Assembly (NCBI GenBank): GCA_964431965.1
Contig: CAYSLU010000019.1
Span: 1-64,000 of the forward strand
Origin: CAYSLU01 sp964431965
GTDB lineage: Bacteria > Verrucomicrobiota > Kiritimatiellia > CAIKKV01 > CAYSLU01
DNA: 64,000 bases
Reading direction: 5' to 3'
In this document: piece after piece, positions 8,226 to 17,750 of the stretch
Layout of the letters: every line of letters begins with the position of its first letter
Position numbering within the stretch: the first letter of the stretch is position 1
Translations under genes and position numbers: made by a program
Notes under the pieces: model-generated
What the model saw: the letters and a program-made list of their open reading frames with translations, nothing else
What the model was told of the DNA's origin: nothing
The model's database searches: none

Positions 8226-9035
8226 ATGAAGCGAACCGTGTCTGCCAAGGACTGGCTGCCGCTCGCCCGCCGCGGAGCACAGGCCGCCGAGCGGCCCACG
8301 GGCGAGGCGTTCCGGCCGGAGTGGCTCGACTTCGAGCGCGGGATCCGGGTGGGCAACATCGAGCCGCATGAGCGCATTACGCAGATCCTCAAGTACCACC
8401 TCGAGGAGACCTACCGCACGCCGTTCGTGACCGACCGCTGGGGCCGCGGCGTCTTCTGGCAGTGGATCTGCTGGCTGCCCCGGGCGAACCGCGAGGCGAA
8501 GCCCCTCTCTCACGACGTGAATTTCGGCTGCGCCAAGCTCTTCATCACGGTCGAATCCGACCCGCCGGGGTTCAAGAGCGGCCTGCAGATCGAGCGCGGG
8601 TACGCCGAAGGCCCGGGGCCCTACCCCGGATGCCAGTTGCAGAAGGACTGGGACTGGAATCGCCTGATGCGCGGCTGCCGGGCCGGGTCGCCCCTCCACC
8701 GCGAACTGCGCCGGCTCATCCTCCGTGAAGGCTTCGTCGCCGAAGTCGGCGACGGGGAGTCGAACGCGGTGTTCAACTCGGCCACCTTCACGTCCTCGGC
8801 CGCCATCGCCGCGGCCGCGCGCCGGTACCCGCGGAAGGAATGGGTTGCCTTCCAGCTCTATTACCCCATGCCGGCGGCTGAGGTGATAGGCTGCACGGGC
8901 TACGAACTCGTGAACGCCATGTGCGGAACGTTCGCCGAGGTCGTGCCCGCCATGAACGCCTGCATGCAGATCGCCCTGCAGACGCGCGCAGCCCCCTTCG
9001 GCCGCCGCGCGGCCGGAGGCCCGAGCAAGAAGTAG
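8226..9035 (+). CDS. Conserved-looking protein of unknown function
   Basis: 269 aa, no signal peptide and no hydrophobic segment long enough to be a membrane helix. I do not recognise the family. The middle is rich in aromatics and looks globular (GRGVFWQWICWLPRANRE, GCAKLFITVESDPPGFKSGLQIERGY). The ATG at 8226 is favoured by an AGGAG eight bases upstream; upstream in-frame codons encode a proline/arginine-rich stretch that looks non-coding. The next gene starts 40 bases on, in the same direction. Strong third-position GC supports coding. Confidence 0.65.
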   Translation: MKRTVSAKDWLPLARRGAQAAERPTGEAFRPEWLDFERGIRVGNIEPHERITQILKYHLEETYRTPFVTDRWGRGVFWQWICWLPRANREAKPLSHDVNFGCAKLFITVESDPPGFKSGLQIERGYAEGPGPYPGCQLQKDWDWNRLMRGCRAGSPLHRELRRLILREGFVAEVGDGESNAVFNSATFTSSAAIAAAARRYPRKEWVAFQLYYPMPAAEVIGCTGYELVNAMCGTFAEVVPAMNACMQIALQTRAAPFGRRAAGGPSKK

Positions 9036-9075
9036 TCCGGAGTTCGACGTCGCCGGTTCAGAGGAGCGCAGCCGC

Positions 9076-12000
9076 ATGAGCACGAGCCCGGAAGCCCCGA
9101 ACCGCCTCCTGCCGCCCGGCCTCTTCAGCCACCGGCTGCTCGCGTGGATCTGGATCGTCCCCCAGGCGATCCTCGGCCTGCTGAACGTCCGCGCCTACCT
9201 CCTCGTCAGCGGCGAGATGTCGCGGGAGCAGGCGGCCGCGGCCCTGCAGATCGGCTGCGCCGAGGCCGCGCTTCTCGCGTTCGGCATGGGGCTGACGCTC
9301 TCGCTGCGCCGACGACGGGCCGACTTGAGCTGGGCCGGGTGCTGGCCGGTCTTCCTCGCGCACCTGGCCTACCTCTGGTGGACGACCGCCTGCGTCGGAT
9401 CGAGCCTGCTGCCGCCATCGGTGACGCTCTGGATCCTGCCGCCCGAAACGGTGATCTACACCCAGTTCGCGCTCATCATGCCAGCCCTCTTCTGCGCGGC
9501 GCTCCGGCTGGCGTGCTTCGATACCCGGCGCTCGGCCACGGCCGAGATCAAGCGGGCCGTTCTCGTGGTCGCGTGGATCCCGCTCCTCTGGCTTCTGGTA
9601 TCCCGCATCCCGGGCTGGTGGCGCTGGCCGGCTTGGGTCGGCGCGTGGGTCGTCGTACCCCTGTTCGTCCTGGCCACGGTCGCCTTCTTTGTGAGCCTCC
9701 TCCGCCTGGCGGTGATCCTGTGCGGCTGGGCGGCCCGGCGCGGTCCCCGGGGCATGTCGGCCCTGACCGCCCTTGTCGCGCTCGCCGGGCCGCTCGGCGG
9801 GCTCTGGCTCAACCGCAGCGTGCCGTTCCCGGCCGACTACCAGGCGCCCGCCGTCTACCTGCTCGCGGTGCTGAACGGGGTGCTCCTGCTCGTTCCGCCG
9901 CGCTTCGGCCCGCGGCTCAACGCCGCCGTCTGGCTGGCCCAGGCCGCCTTGTTCCCGTTCACCTTCTATTTCTTCGCCGTCTTCCTGCCGTTTCTCCCGC
10001 TCGGGTTGATCGCGGTCCTGGCCGCAGGCGCCGGGTTCCTGGTTCTCGTGCCGACGGCGCTCTTCCTGCTCCACGGCCACCGCCTGCTGGCCGGGATCCG
10101 GGAGGCGGAGGCGGCGCTCGGACCGCGGGCCGCGCGCGTGGCGCTCGCGCTCTCGCTGGCCGCCATGCCCGCGGCCTATACCATCGGCGCGCTCATGGAT
10201 CGGGCGGCCCTGCGGCAGGCCATGAACCACGTCTACTCCCCCGATTTCCGGCGCGACGACCGCTTCGCCGGCAGACGCGCGCTGGTCGGCCGAGGCCTCG
10301 ATCGTATGCGCGACTTCAAGGAGGGGCGGCGCATGCCCGTCCTCTCCGGGTACTACAACTGGCTGGTGTTCGACGGCCTCACGCTGCCCACACCCAAGCT
10401 GATTCAGATCGAGCGGGCGCTGTTCGGGGCCGAGCGCCAGCGCCGGACCGATGGGCCGTGGACGCGCGGCCTCTTCGGCAAACCGCAGCGCTCCCTCGTC
10501 TTCGACCAGCGGACGGCGCAGCCGGCCGCGCTGCCGGACACGGTGCGCGCGACGGACGTCCGGGCTTCGCGGTCCCACGAAGCCGGCGCCACCCGCGCGC
10601 TGGTGGCCATCGCGATGACCAATTCGGGTACGCGCCAGTCCGAGTTCGTGGGCCGCATCGAGCTCCCGGACGGCGCGCTCGTCTCCGGGTTCTGGCTCAC
10701 CATCGGCGCCGAGCGCGCGCCGGGTCGACTGGTGGAGCGAAAGACCGCCATGTGGGTCTACCAGACCATCCGGAACGTCTCCCGCCGCGATCCCGGCGTG
10801 CTGACGTACCTCGGTCCCAACCGGCTCGAGCTGCGCGTCTTCCCGGTCGAGCCGGCGCAAGCGCGAACGGTCGAGGTCGAACTGCTGACGCCCGACTGCG
10901 TGACAAACCAGGCCGTGATCTGCGGGCAACCCGTGGATCTGCGCGACTCGCCCGCCGCCGAGCCCGGCCGTCCTGTCCGGCTGTCCGCCAGTCCGGCCGG
11001 CGACATGATTGGCGCGCATCGCTCTCTGCCCCGGGTGACCCGGCAGCCCTATCTGCACGTCATCGTGGACTGGTCGGTCCCATCGGCCGGCGAGCGCGAC
11101 GTCGCGGCCCGGGTCGAACAAGCGGCCGCCCGCTTCCCGGGCATCCGCGAGTGCACGGTGAGCCTGGCGGGAGGCTCAGTGGAGGACATCTGCCCGGCGC
11201 CGGTGCCGGTGGGCGAGGCGGTGCAGGCCCTGCGCACGATCACGGCCGATCGGCCGCGCGACGGCGGATTCTGTCGCGACCGCGCCGTGAAGCGCGCCCT
11301 GTATCGCTCGGGCCTCATGGCCGGCGACACCGGCGCACTCCGCGCCCCGGTGATCGTTGTCGTGCAGGGGCCGGGCGAGCCGGTGCCCGATGAAGACGGC
11401 GTCGCCTGGTCCGCCGACTTGGCGCCGGACTTCCCCCACTACTTCGTCTTCCGCGGCGACGGGGTCCGGCGGATCGATCTGGCGACGGGCGCGGAGCGTG
11501 ATACGGATTGCGGAATCGATCTGGCGCCGGTGACGCTCTGGCGCGTCGGGTCGGCGATCCGCGCCGCTCCGGCTTCGGCGCCGGTGGCGCGAGTTCCGAC
11601 CGGGAGCCCGCTGACGGTATTCGATCCGACGCGCGAAGCGTATGTCCCCGTCGCCGTGGCCGATGGACCGGACCGGGGCAGAGCCGGCGCCAAGGGCATG
11701 GCCGCATGGAGCCTGTTCCTGGAGATCCGGCACAATCCCGCACGTGGCCGGACCCAGTGGGTCGATGCCGTCAGACAGAGCCAGGACGCCGGCGTGCTGC
11801 TGCCGCTCACGGCGTGGATTGTCGTGGAGAACTCCGCCCAGTGGCGGGTCATGGAGCGCCAGCAGGCGCGCAAGCTGCGCGGCGCCGAGCAGCTCGAGAT
11901 CCGCAGCGTCCCCGACGGCAGCCCCGGCCTCCCCCTCGTCGCCGCGCTCTTCATCGTCCTGATCGCCAGCACGGCGGGCCGCTCGCCGGCGGCCGATTGA
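9076..12000 (+). CDS. Polytopic VIT-domain membrane protein (MSEP-CTERM-like)
   Basis: 974 aa. Residues 15-380 contain about ten hydrophobic helices. Residues about 490-625 look like a VIT (vault/inter-alpha-trypsin) domain, with FVGRIELPDGALVSGFWLTIG, then ERKTAMWVYQTIR and DPGVLTYLGPNRLELRVFPV. The C-terminus has SVPDGSPG followed by a single hydrophobic helix and a short tail with one arginine, in the style of an exosortase-type sorting signal. The overall plan (many helices, VIT, C-terminal sorting-like tail) recalls the MSEP-CTERM family known from exosortase-N systems, but the MSEP box itself is absent. The function is unknown. The ATG at 9076 is preceded by GAGGAGCG. Confidence 0.6.
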   Translation: MSTSPEAPNRLLPPGLFSHRLLAWIWIVPQAILGLLNVRAYLLVSGEMSREQAAAALQIGCAEAALLAFGMGLTLSLRRRRADLSWAGCWPVFLAHLAYLWWTTACVGSSLLPPSVTLWILPPETVIYTQFALIMPALFCAALRLACFDTRRSATAEIKRAVLVVAWIPLLWLLVSRIPGWWRWPAWVGAWVVVPLFVLATVAFFVSLLRLAVILCGWAARRGPRGMSALTALVALAGPLGGLWLNRSVPFPADYQAPAVYLLAVLNGVLLLVPPRFGPRLNAAVWLAQAALFPFTFYFFAVFLPFLPLGLIAVLAAGAGFLVLVPTALFLLHGHRLLAGIREAEAALGPRAARVALALSLAAMPAAYTIGALMDRAALRQAMNHVYSPDFRRDDRFAGRRALVGRGLDRMRDFKEGRRMPVLSGYYNWLVFDGLTLPTPKLIQIERALFGAERQRRTDGPWTRGLFGKPQRSLVFDQRTAQPAALPDTVRATDVRASRSHEAGATRALVAIAMTNSGTRQSEFVGRIELPDGALVSGFWLTIGAERAPGRLVERKTAMWVYQTIRNVSRRDPGVLTYLGPNRLELRVFPVEPAQARTVEVELLTPDCVTNQAVICGQPVDLRDSPAAEPGRPVRLSASPAGDMIGAHRSLPRVTRQPYLHVIVDWSVPSAGERDVAARVEQAAARFPGIRECTVSLAGGSVEDICPAPVPVGEAVQALRTITADRPRDGGFCRDRAVKRALYRSGLMAGDTGALRAPVIVVVQGPGEPVPDEDGVAWSADLAPDFPHYFVFRGDGVRRIDLATGAERDTDCGIDLAPVTLWRVGSAIRAAPASAPVARVPTGSPLTVFDPTREAYVPVAVADGPDRGRAGAKGMAAWSLFLEIRHNPARGRTQWVDAVRQSQDAGVLLPLTAWIVVENSAQWRVMERQQARKLRGAEQLEIRSVPDGSPGLPLVAALFIVLIASTAGRSPAAD

Positions 12001-12001
12001 C

Positions 12002-12031
12002 TTGCTGGGGACGGGCGGCGGGGGCTATGAT
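12002..12031 (+). promoter_or_regulatory. Sigma-70-type promoter of prepilin peptidase gene
   Basis: TTGCTG (12002-12007), an 18-base spacer, then TATGAT (12026-12031). The predicted leader is about 17 bases and contains GGAGGG ahead of the ATG at 12055. Confidence 0.55.
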
Positions 12032-12054
12032 CGCGCGCAACTTCGGAGGGCGCG

Positions 12055-12930
12055 ATGAACATGGGCGACGCGGCGGCATTCTGGTCCTGGTATCTCGCCT
12101 CGCTATCCTTCGCCTGGGGCGCCTGCGTGGGGAGCTTCCTGAACGTCTGCATCTACCGCATCCCGCTGGAGCAGTCGGTGGTCACCCCCCGCTCCCACTG
12201 CCCGGGCTGCGGCCAGCCCATCGCGTGGTACGACAACATTCCGCTGGTCAGCTACATCGTGCTGCGCGCGCGCTGCCGCGCCTGCGGCATCCGGATCATC
12301 CCGCGCTACGTGCTCGTTGAGCTGCTCACCGCCGTCCTGTTCCTGCTGGTCTGGTTCCGGTTCGGCGTGACGCCCGGCATGGTGGCGCCCGCCCAGGCCC
12401 TGACGTGCTTCGCGCTCGTGCTCATCCACTGGCTCGTCGTGAGCGGGCTGGTTCTCGGGACGTTCGTGGACTTCGAGCATCTGATCCTGCCCGACCGCGT
12501 CACGATCGGCGGCATGATCGCCGGCGTTGCGCTCAGCGCGCTCGTGCCCGCCCTGCACGGAGGGGCCTCGCTATGGGAGGGCCTGCGGCCCTCGCTCGTC
12601 GGGCTCGCGGTCGGGTTCGGCCTGCTCTGGGGCGTGGCGCTCCTCGGCCGCCTCGCCTTCCGCAAGGAGGCGATGGGGTTTGGCGACGTGAAGCTGATGG
12701 GCGCGATCGGCGCGTTTTTCGGCTGGCAGGCCGTCCTCTTCACCATCATGGTCGCGTCGCTCGGGGGATCGATCATCGGGGTTTCCCTGATCGCCCTGCG
12801 CCGGAAGGAACTGCAGAGCCGGATCCCGTTCGGGCCGTACCTGGCGCTGGCCGCCGTGCTGTGGTTCCTGTGGGGCGCCGGCTGGTGGAACGCCTACGTG
12901 GGGTGGCTCACGGGCCAGCCCATCCCCTGA
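12055..12930 (+). CDS. pilD: Prepilin peptidase (type IV leader peptidase/methyltransferase)
   Basis: 291 aa inner-membrane aspartic protease that removes the leader of type IV pilins or type II secretion pseudopilins and N-methylates the new end. It has the N-terminal GSFLNVCIYRIP, a zinc-binding domain with two CxxC pairs (CPGC near 46, CRAC near 71), the first active-site aspartate in TFVDFEHLILPDR, and the second in MGFGDVKLMGAIGAFFG. About eight membrane helices are visible. Full length. No pilus genes are in the window. Confidence 0.93.
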   Translation: MNMGDAAAFWSWYLASLSFAWGACVGSFLNVCIYRIPLEQSVVTPRSHCPGCGQPIAWYDNIPLVSYIVLRARCRACGIRIIPRYVLVELLTAVLFLLVWFRFGVTPGMVAPAQALTCFALVLIHWLVVSGLVLGTFVDFEHLILPDRVTIGGMIAGVALSALVPALHGGASLWEGLRPSLVGLAVGFGLLWGVALLGRLAFRKEAMGFGDVKLMGAIGAFFGWQAVLFTIMVASLGGSIIGVSLIALRRKELQSRIPFGPYLALAAVLWFLWGAGWWNAYVGWLTGQPIP

Positions 12931-12936
12931 CCGCGG

Positions 12937-14082
12937 CTACTCGGCCTTCGGCCGGTCGTCGGGGGGCGTCAGCCTCACGCAGTGGATGCTCAGTTGCTTC
13001 GGGCTGCCGCCGTAGAAGGCGACCAGCACGGTTCCGTCAGCCAGCCGCAGCGCCTTCGGATGGCCGAACGTCCAGCGGTACATGTCGTGCCAGTAGTCCG
13101 CCTCATCGCGGGCCTGCCCCATGCCGGCTTCCTGCCCGGCCACGCTGTCGTAGAGCACCACCTCGCTCGGCTGGTCCCACGTCTTTCCGAAGTCGCGGCT
13201 GAGCACGGCGCGCAGGCCCGGCGGGTTCTGGCGATGCACGTAGACGACCAGGATCTTGTGGTTGCCCATGAACACGGGGCACGCGATCTGGCCGCGAATG
13301 CCGGTCGGCCGCGGCCGGCTCCACTCGCACGCATCGGGGCTGCCCCACGCCAGGTGGATCTCGTCATCGCGCTTCTCGCGCCGGGCGTAGGTCCAGAAGA
13401 GCGCCAGGAGCCGGCCGTCGGCCGGGTGGACGGCGATCCGGTTGTCCCAGAGGTACCGGTCCTGGTACGGGTCGCACGCCATGGTGACCGGCTGGCTCCA
13501 GGTCTCGCCCCCGTCGCGTGACAGCCGCAGGTTGGCCGCCTGGATGCCGTCTGTGTCGTTCCAGTCCTTCCAGCTTTCGTACGGAAGGGCCAGCTGGCCG
13601 TCCGCCAGGCGCAGGATCTCGCCGGTCGGGCTCGCGCCCCGGTGCGGCCACAGGCTCACTTCGCGCCACGCGCTCCAGGTGGCGCCCGCATCGGCCGAGG
13701 CGGCCTGCAGGCACTTGAACGGCAGCAGGCCGGTCGTCGCCGGGTGAGCCAGCGGCAGGGCGGGATCGGAGCGGTCCACCCAATGGGCGGACATCAGCAG
13801 GCGGCCGGGCGCAACCTCCGTGATGTATCCGGCCGTGATGGATCCGGCCACGCCCCGGATGGTGGTCTCGAACCCGCCGGCGAGCGGCGTCCACGTCGCG
13901 CCTCCGTCGGCGCTCCGCATCACGCGCAGGTTGTCCTTCGCGGACAGCTTCTGGGGGCCGGTCTTGAAGCTGCACAGCAGCGTGCCGTCCGCGAGCTGGG
14001 CGAGCCCGACGAAGCAGGCAAATCGCTCGCCTTCCGGCGCCGCCCCTCCGTCGTGAATCAGCCCTCTCGCGATGATCTGCAC
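12937..14082 (-). CDS. Sialidase-fold (BNR/Asp-box) protein
   Basis: 381 aa six-bladed beta-propeller protein. Four Asp boxes (S-x-D-x-G-x-T-W) are seen: SADGGATW, SADAGATW, SRDGGETW and SRDFGKTW. The arginine, tyrosine and glutamate of true exo-sialidases cannot be assigned confidently, so it may be a sialidase-like hydrolase of another glycan. No signal peptide is evident, pointing to a cytosolic location, or an unrecognised export route. It ends 7 bases from the convergent pilD stop. Confidence 0.75.
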   Translation of the reverse strand: MQIIARGLIHDGGAAPEGERFACFVGLAQLADGTLLCSFKTGPQKLSAKDNLRVMRSADGGATWTPLAGGFETTIRGVAGSITAGYITEVAPGRLLMSAHWVDRSDPALPLAHPATTGLLPFKCLQAASADAGATWSAWREVSLWPHRGASPTGEILRLADGQLALPYESWKDWNDTDGIQAANLRLSRDGGETWSQPVTMACDPYQDRYLWDNRIAVHPADGRLLALFWTYARREKRDDEIHLAWGSPDACEWSRPRPTGIRGQIACPVFMGNHKILVVYVHRQNPPGLRAVLSRDFGKTWDQPSEVVLYDSVAGQEAGMGQARDEADYWHDMYRWTFGHPKALRLADGTVLVAFYGGSPKQLSIHCVRLTPPDDRPKAE

Positions 14083-14325
14083 GGCTCCCTCCCCTGTGTC
14101 CGATGGAACCCGCCGGCGGCGCGCCCCCGATTACGGCTGGTATTGTGCGCAGGTCGAGCGTCGGCGTCAATAATCCGACGAACAGAACCGGAAGATGCCG
14201 GACGCGCCCGTCCCGGGGCGCGCTGGCGCGTTGTGCCCGCGCTGTTGATTCCTTCGCGCAAACTGGTAGCATGCGGGCCGATTTGTCTGAGTTCCGACGG
14301 ATAGTCAACACCGAGGGAATGGTCC

Positions 14326-15621
14326 ATGAAGAAGCGCGATGAACTGGCTGTGTACGGTGGTCCCAAGGCCGCACCCGACGGGGCGATCATTAACCGCTGG
14401 CCCCCGGTCGACAACACCGACCGCAAGCTGGTCATGGCCTCGCTCGACGGCGGCAGCCACGCCTGGGGCCCCAACTGCGTCGCGTTCGAGAAGGAGTTCG
14501 CCGCCTGGAACGGCAACCGCTTCGCGATCAACACGAACAGCGGCACTGGGGCCCTGCACATGGCCCTCGCCGCCTGCGGGCTCGGAGCCGGCGACCACGT
14601 GATCGTGCCGGCCTACTCGTGGTCCTCGAGCGCCACGTGCGTCCTGCACCACAACCTCATCCCGGTCTTCGTGGACATCGACTTCGCCACGATGAACATG
14701 GACCCGGCCAAGATCGAGGCGGCGATCACCTCGAAGACCAAGGCGATCATCATCGTCCACCTCCACGGCCTGGCGGCCAACATGGACAAGGTGCTGAAGG
14801 TCGCCCGGAAGCACGGCCTCCGCGTGATCGAGGACGCCTGCCAGACGCACGGCGCCGAGTTCAAGGGCCGCAAGGTCGGCCAGTTCGGCGACTGCGCCGC
14901 ATTCAGCTTCAACCAGAACAAGTGCCTCTGCTCCGGCGAGGGCGGCATGATGGTGACGGACGACGAGGAGCTCCTGGCCAAGGCGCGCCAGATCTGGTCG
15001 TTCGGCGAAAGCCGCACGCCGGTCGAGAAGCGCGACTACCACGCCTACGCGCTGGGGTGGATGTACCGGAGCGCGGACCTGGCGGCCGCCTTCGGCCGCG
15101 CCCAGCTCGCCAAGCTGGACCGCTACATCGAGGTCCAGCGAGAGAACGCCGGAATGCTGCTGGGCGAGCTCAAGGGCCTGCCCGCCGCCATCCTGCCGGT
15201 CGAGCCCGCCGGGCACATGCACACCTACTACAACTTCACGACGCGCATCGACATGAAGGCCGCCAAGTGGACCGGCGAGCCCGAAAAGCTGAGGAATGCC
15301 GTGGCCAAGGCGCTCTGCGCCGAGGGCGTGCCCGTCGGCGCCTGGCAGCAGTTCATCCTGCCGGCCATGACGGTGTTCCAGGCGAAGAACGCCTACGGCA
15401 AGGGCTGCCCGTGGTCCTGCCAGGGCGCCGGCCACGTGAAGTATGATCCCGCGGCCTACCCGATGGCCCAGCGGCACTGTTCCACCTCGTTCGGAATGAC
15501 CTACCCGATCCGGCAGCCCAACGGCAAGAAGGCCGTCAAGGCCATCGCACGCGGGTTCTGGAAGGTCTTCTCCGGCATCCAGGGGATGGACGTCGAGCGC
15601 ATCCTCTCAGGGAAGAAGTAA
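14326..15621 (+). CDS. DegT/DnrJ/EryC1/StrS-type PLP aminotransferase
   Basis: 431 aa. The fold-type I sugar aminotransferase hallmarks are present: TNSGTGALHMALAACGLGAGDHVIVPAYSW, the cofactor aspartate in RVIEDACQTHGAEF, and the PLP lysine in SFNQNKCLCSGEGG. The family transfers amino groups to keto-sugars or, in some members, acts as a dehydratase. Its downstream partners are a ceramidase-like hydrolase and a xylose-isomerase-like protein, which suggests processing of an amino-sugar or amino-polyol. The start is preceded by GAGGGAA. A TAGCAT -10-like element lies near 14270. Confidence 0.85.
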   Translation: MKKRDELAVYGGPKAAPDGAIINRWPPVDNTDRKLVMASLDGGSHAWGPNCVAFEKEFAAWNGNRFAINTNSGTGALHMALAACGLGAGDHVIVPAYSWSSSATCVLHHNLIPVFVDIDFATMNMDPAKIEAAITSKTKAIIIVHLHGLAANMDKVLKVARKHGLRVIEDACQTHGAEFKGRKVGQFGDCAAFSFNQNKCLCSGEGGMMVTDDEELLAKARQIWSFGESRTPVEKRDYHAYALGWMYRSADLAAAFGRAQLAKLDRYIEVQRENAGMLLGELKGLPAAILPVEPAGHMHTYYNFTTRIDMKAAKWTGEPEKLRNAVAKALCAEGVPVGAWQQFILPAMTVFQAKNAYGKGCPWSCQGAGHVKYDPAAYPMAQRHCSTSFGMTYPIRQPNGKKAVKAIARGFWKVFSGIQGMDVERILSGKK

Positions 15622-16913
15622 TGGCCTTACGCGCCGGATTCGCCGAAATCGACATCACGCCGCCGCCCGGAACCGGCAAGATCGGCTGGCTCCGGCACCT
15701 CCAGTGCGACGAGGTGCTGGACCCGATCTTCGCGCGGGCGGCCGTGCTGGAGTCCGGCCGCGACCGCATCGCCTTCATCGCGCTCGACCTGCTGTCGATC
15801 CGCCGGGCCGACACGGCCGCCATCCGCCGCCGCCTCGAGCGCGAGCTGGGCTTCCCGGGCCGGAACGTCATGATCGCGGCGACCCACAACCACGGCGGGC
15901 CGGCCGTGTCCACCATCGGCGAGGTGCAGCGCGACGAGGCCTATGTGGCGATGCTGTCCGACCGCATCGTCCGCGCATTCGGCGACGCGCTCCGCAAGCG
16001 GGAGACAGCCGAGATCGGCTTTGCCAGCGGCTTTGAGTGGGGCGTCGCCTTCAACCGGCGGGTCCTCATGCGCGACGGAACCGCCCGCACCCATGGACGG
16101 TTCCCTGATCCCGACGCGCTGACGATCGAGGGGCCGATGGATCCCGAGGTCGCCGTGCTGGGCATCCGCCGCCCCTCGGGGCGCCTGCTCGGCTGCATCG
16201 TGAACTTCACCTGCCATCCGACCCATCACGGCGGCAGCAACGCCGTGACCGCCGGATACCCGGGCGTGATGGCCCGGTCGCTGAAGCGGCGCGGGTGCCC
16301 GATCACGCTCTTCCTGAACGGCGCCTGCGGAAACGTGCATCACGGTGACCCGGCCGGCCGCGGGACCGGAACGATGGAGGAAGCCGGGGAGCGGCTGGCA
16401 GACGACGCGCAGGCGCTCTTGAAGTCGATGTCCTTCCGGACAAGGGCACGGCTTGGCGCCGCCTCCGCCACCGTGCGACTGCCCTTCCGCACGGTCACGC
16501 CGGCCGAGGTGGCCGGCACCGTCCGCGGGGCCCAGCGGTTCATCGACCCGGCGATCTACGACCGCGGAATGCCCGCGCTCGTGGCGCGCATCCGGCGCGA
16601 AGGCCGCGCGCCCGCCGAGGCGCAGGCGCTCTTTGTGGATCGCGTCGCGTTTGCCGCGATCCCGGCCGAGTATTTCGTGGAGCACGGGCTGCGCATCAAG
16701 GAGATGTGCCACCCCGCCCACGCGCTGGTCGTGGGCCACGCCAACGGCATGGTCGGCTACGTGCCGACCCAGGCGGCCTTCCGGCGCGGCGGATACGAGA
16801 CGACGTTCGGAGCCGGCAGCCACCTGGCGCCGGAAGCCGGCGACCAGCTTGCGGATGCCGCCATCCGCCTGGTCCGAAAGCACTTTCGCGCATCGAAGAA
16901 CACGCACCGCTAA
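15621..16913 (+). CDS. Neutral/alkaline ceramidase-like hydrolase
   Basis: 430 aa. It starts with RAGFAEIDITPPPGTGKIGW, the typical beginning of neutral ceramidase N-terminal domains, and has the metal/active-site region NVMIAATHNHGGPAVS and the segment LFLNGACGNVHH. The last part, ALVVGHANGMVGYVPTQAAFRRGGYE, is also characteristic. PVC bacteria carry many such genes, and most are not true ceramidases; amidase activity on an unknown substrate is the safest reading. No signal peptide is seen. The start overlaps the preceding stop by one base, so it is translationally coupled. Confidence 0.78.
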   Translation: MALRAGFAEIDITPPPGTGKIGWLRHLQCDEVLDPIFARAAVLESGRDRIAFIALDLLSIRRADTAAIRRRLERELGFPGRNVMIAATHNHGGPAVSTIGEVQRDEAYVAMLSDRIVRAFGDALRKRETAEIGFASGFEWGVAFNRRVLMRDGTARTHGRFPDPDALTIEGPMDPEVAVLGIRRPSGRLLGCIVNFTCHPTHHGGSNAVTAGYPGVMARSLKRRGCPITLFLNGACGNVHHGDPAGRGTGTMEEAGERLADDAQALLKSMSFRTRARLGAASATVRLPFRTVTPAEVAGTVRGAQRFIDPAIYDRGMPALVARIRREGRAPAEAQALFVDRVAFAAIPAEYFVEHGLRIKEMCHPAHALVVGHANGMVGYVPTQAAFRRGGYETTFGAGSHLAPEAGDQLADAAIRLVRKHFRASKNTHR

Positions 16914-16938
16914 ACCCTCAGATCAGGAGCACCAGACC

Positions 16939-17688
16939 ATGCCGAACCTGCCCGTCGCCATCCAGCTCTACACCGTACGGGATATCCTGAAGAACGACTT
17001 CGAAGGGACCACGAAGGAACTCGCGAAGATGGGGTACAAGGCATTCGAGTTCGCCGGCCTCTACGGCGACAAGAAGCCGGCCGATCTCGCCAAGTACCTC
17101 AAGTCGATCGCGGTCGGCACGGCCGGCCAGCACGTGGCGCTCGAGGCGGTCGGCAAGCCCGAGAGCGACGCATATGCATACGCCGCCGCGCTGGGCTGCC
17201 CGTACCTGACCACCAGCCTCGCCGGCCAGGTGGAAAAGAACTGGAAGCCCATGATCGCCGAGGTATCCAAGGCCGCCGCCGTTGCGAAGTCCAAGGGCCT
17301 GCAGTTCACCTACCACAACCACGCGCAGGAGTTCCTGAAGGTGGACGGCGAGTGCGCGCTCGACATGATGTTCCGCATGACCGATGCGCAGGCCGTACAG
17401 TTCGAAGTCGACACCTTCTGGGTAAAGAAGGGCGGATCCGACCCCGTCGCGTACCTGACGAAGTGCGCCGGCCGCCTCCCTCAGGTGCATCTGAAGGACA
17501 TGGACCCCGTCGACGGCACGTTCACGGAGGTCGGCAACGGCACCATGGATCTGCCCGCCATCTTCGCGGCCGGCGCGAAGTCCGGCGCACGCTGGGTCAT
17601 CGTGGAGCAGGATCTGTCGAAGCGCCCGTCGGCCATGGACAGCGCCCGCATCAGCATCGAGAACCTCAAGAAGGCGAAGCTGGCGTAG
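16939..17688 (+). CDS. Xylose isomerase-like TIM-barrel (sugar phosphate isomerase/epimerase family)
   Basis: 249 aa. AP-endonuclease-2/xylose-isomerase-like TIM barrel: it begins VAIQLYTVRDIL, with GYKAFEFAGLYG, the ligand-bearing FTYHNHAQEF, FEVDTFWVKKGG, and VHLKDMDPVDGTFTEVGNGTMDL. These are the usual metal and substrate segments of the IolE/IolI-like group. No secretion signal is seen. The start follows CAGGAG. It ends the three-gene run beginning at 14326. Confidence 0.82.
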   Translation: MPNLPVAIQLYTVRDILKNDFEGTTKELAKMGYKAFEFAGLYGDKKPADLAKYLKSIAVGTAGQHVALEAVGKPESDAYAYAAALGCPYLTTSLAGQVEKNWKPMIAEVSKAAAVAKSKGLQFTYHNHAQEFLKVDGECALDMMFRMTDAQAVQFEVDTFWVKKGGSDPVAYLTKCAGRLPQVHLKDMDPVDGTFTEVGNGTMDLPAIFAAGAKSGARWVIVEQDLSKRPSAMDSARISIENLKKAKLA

Positions 17689-17750
17689 GCCGCGGCGGCG
17701 CGAAGCGACGCCAGCTTCGGACGCGCGGTTGGCCTCCCATCTCATTCGGA

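Noticed and set aside
9058..11121. Long minus-strand open frame opposite the VIT-domain gene
   Set aside because: It is an arginine/glycine/glutamate-rich shadow produced by high GC; the plus-strand frame has membrane helices and domains.
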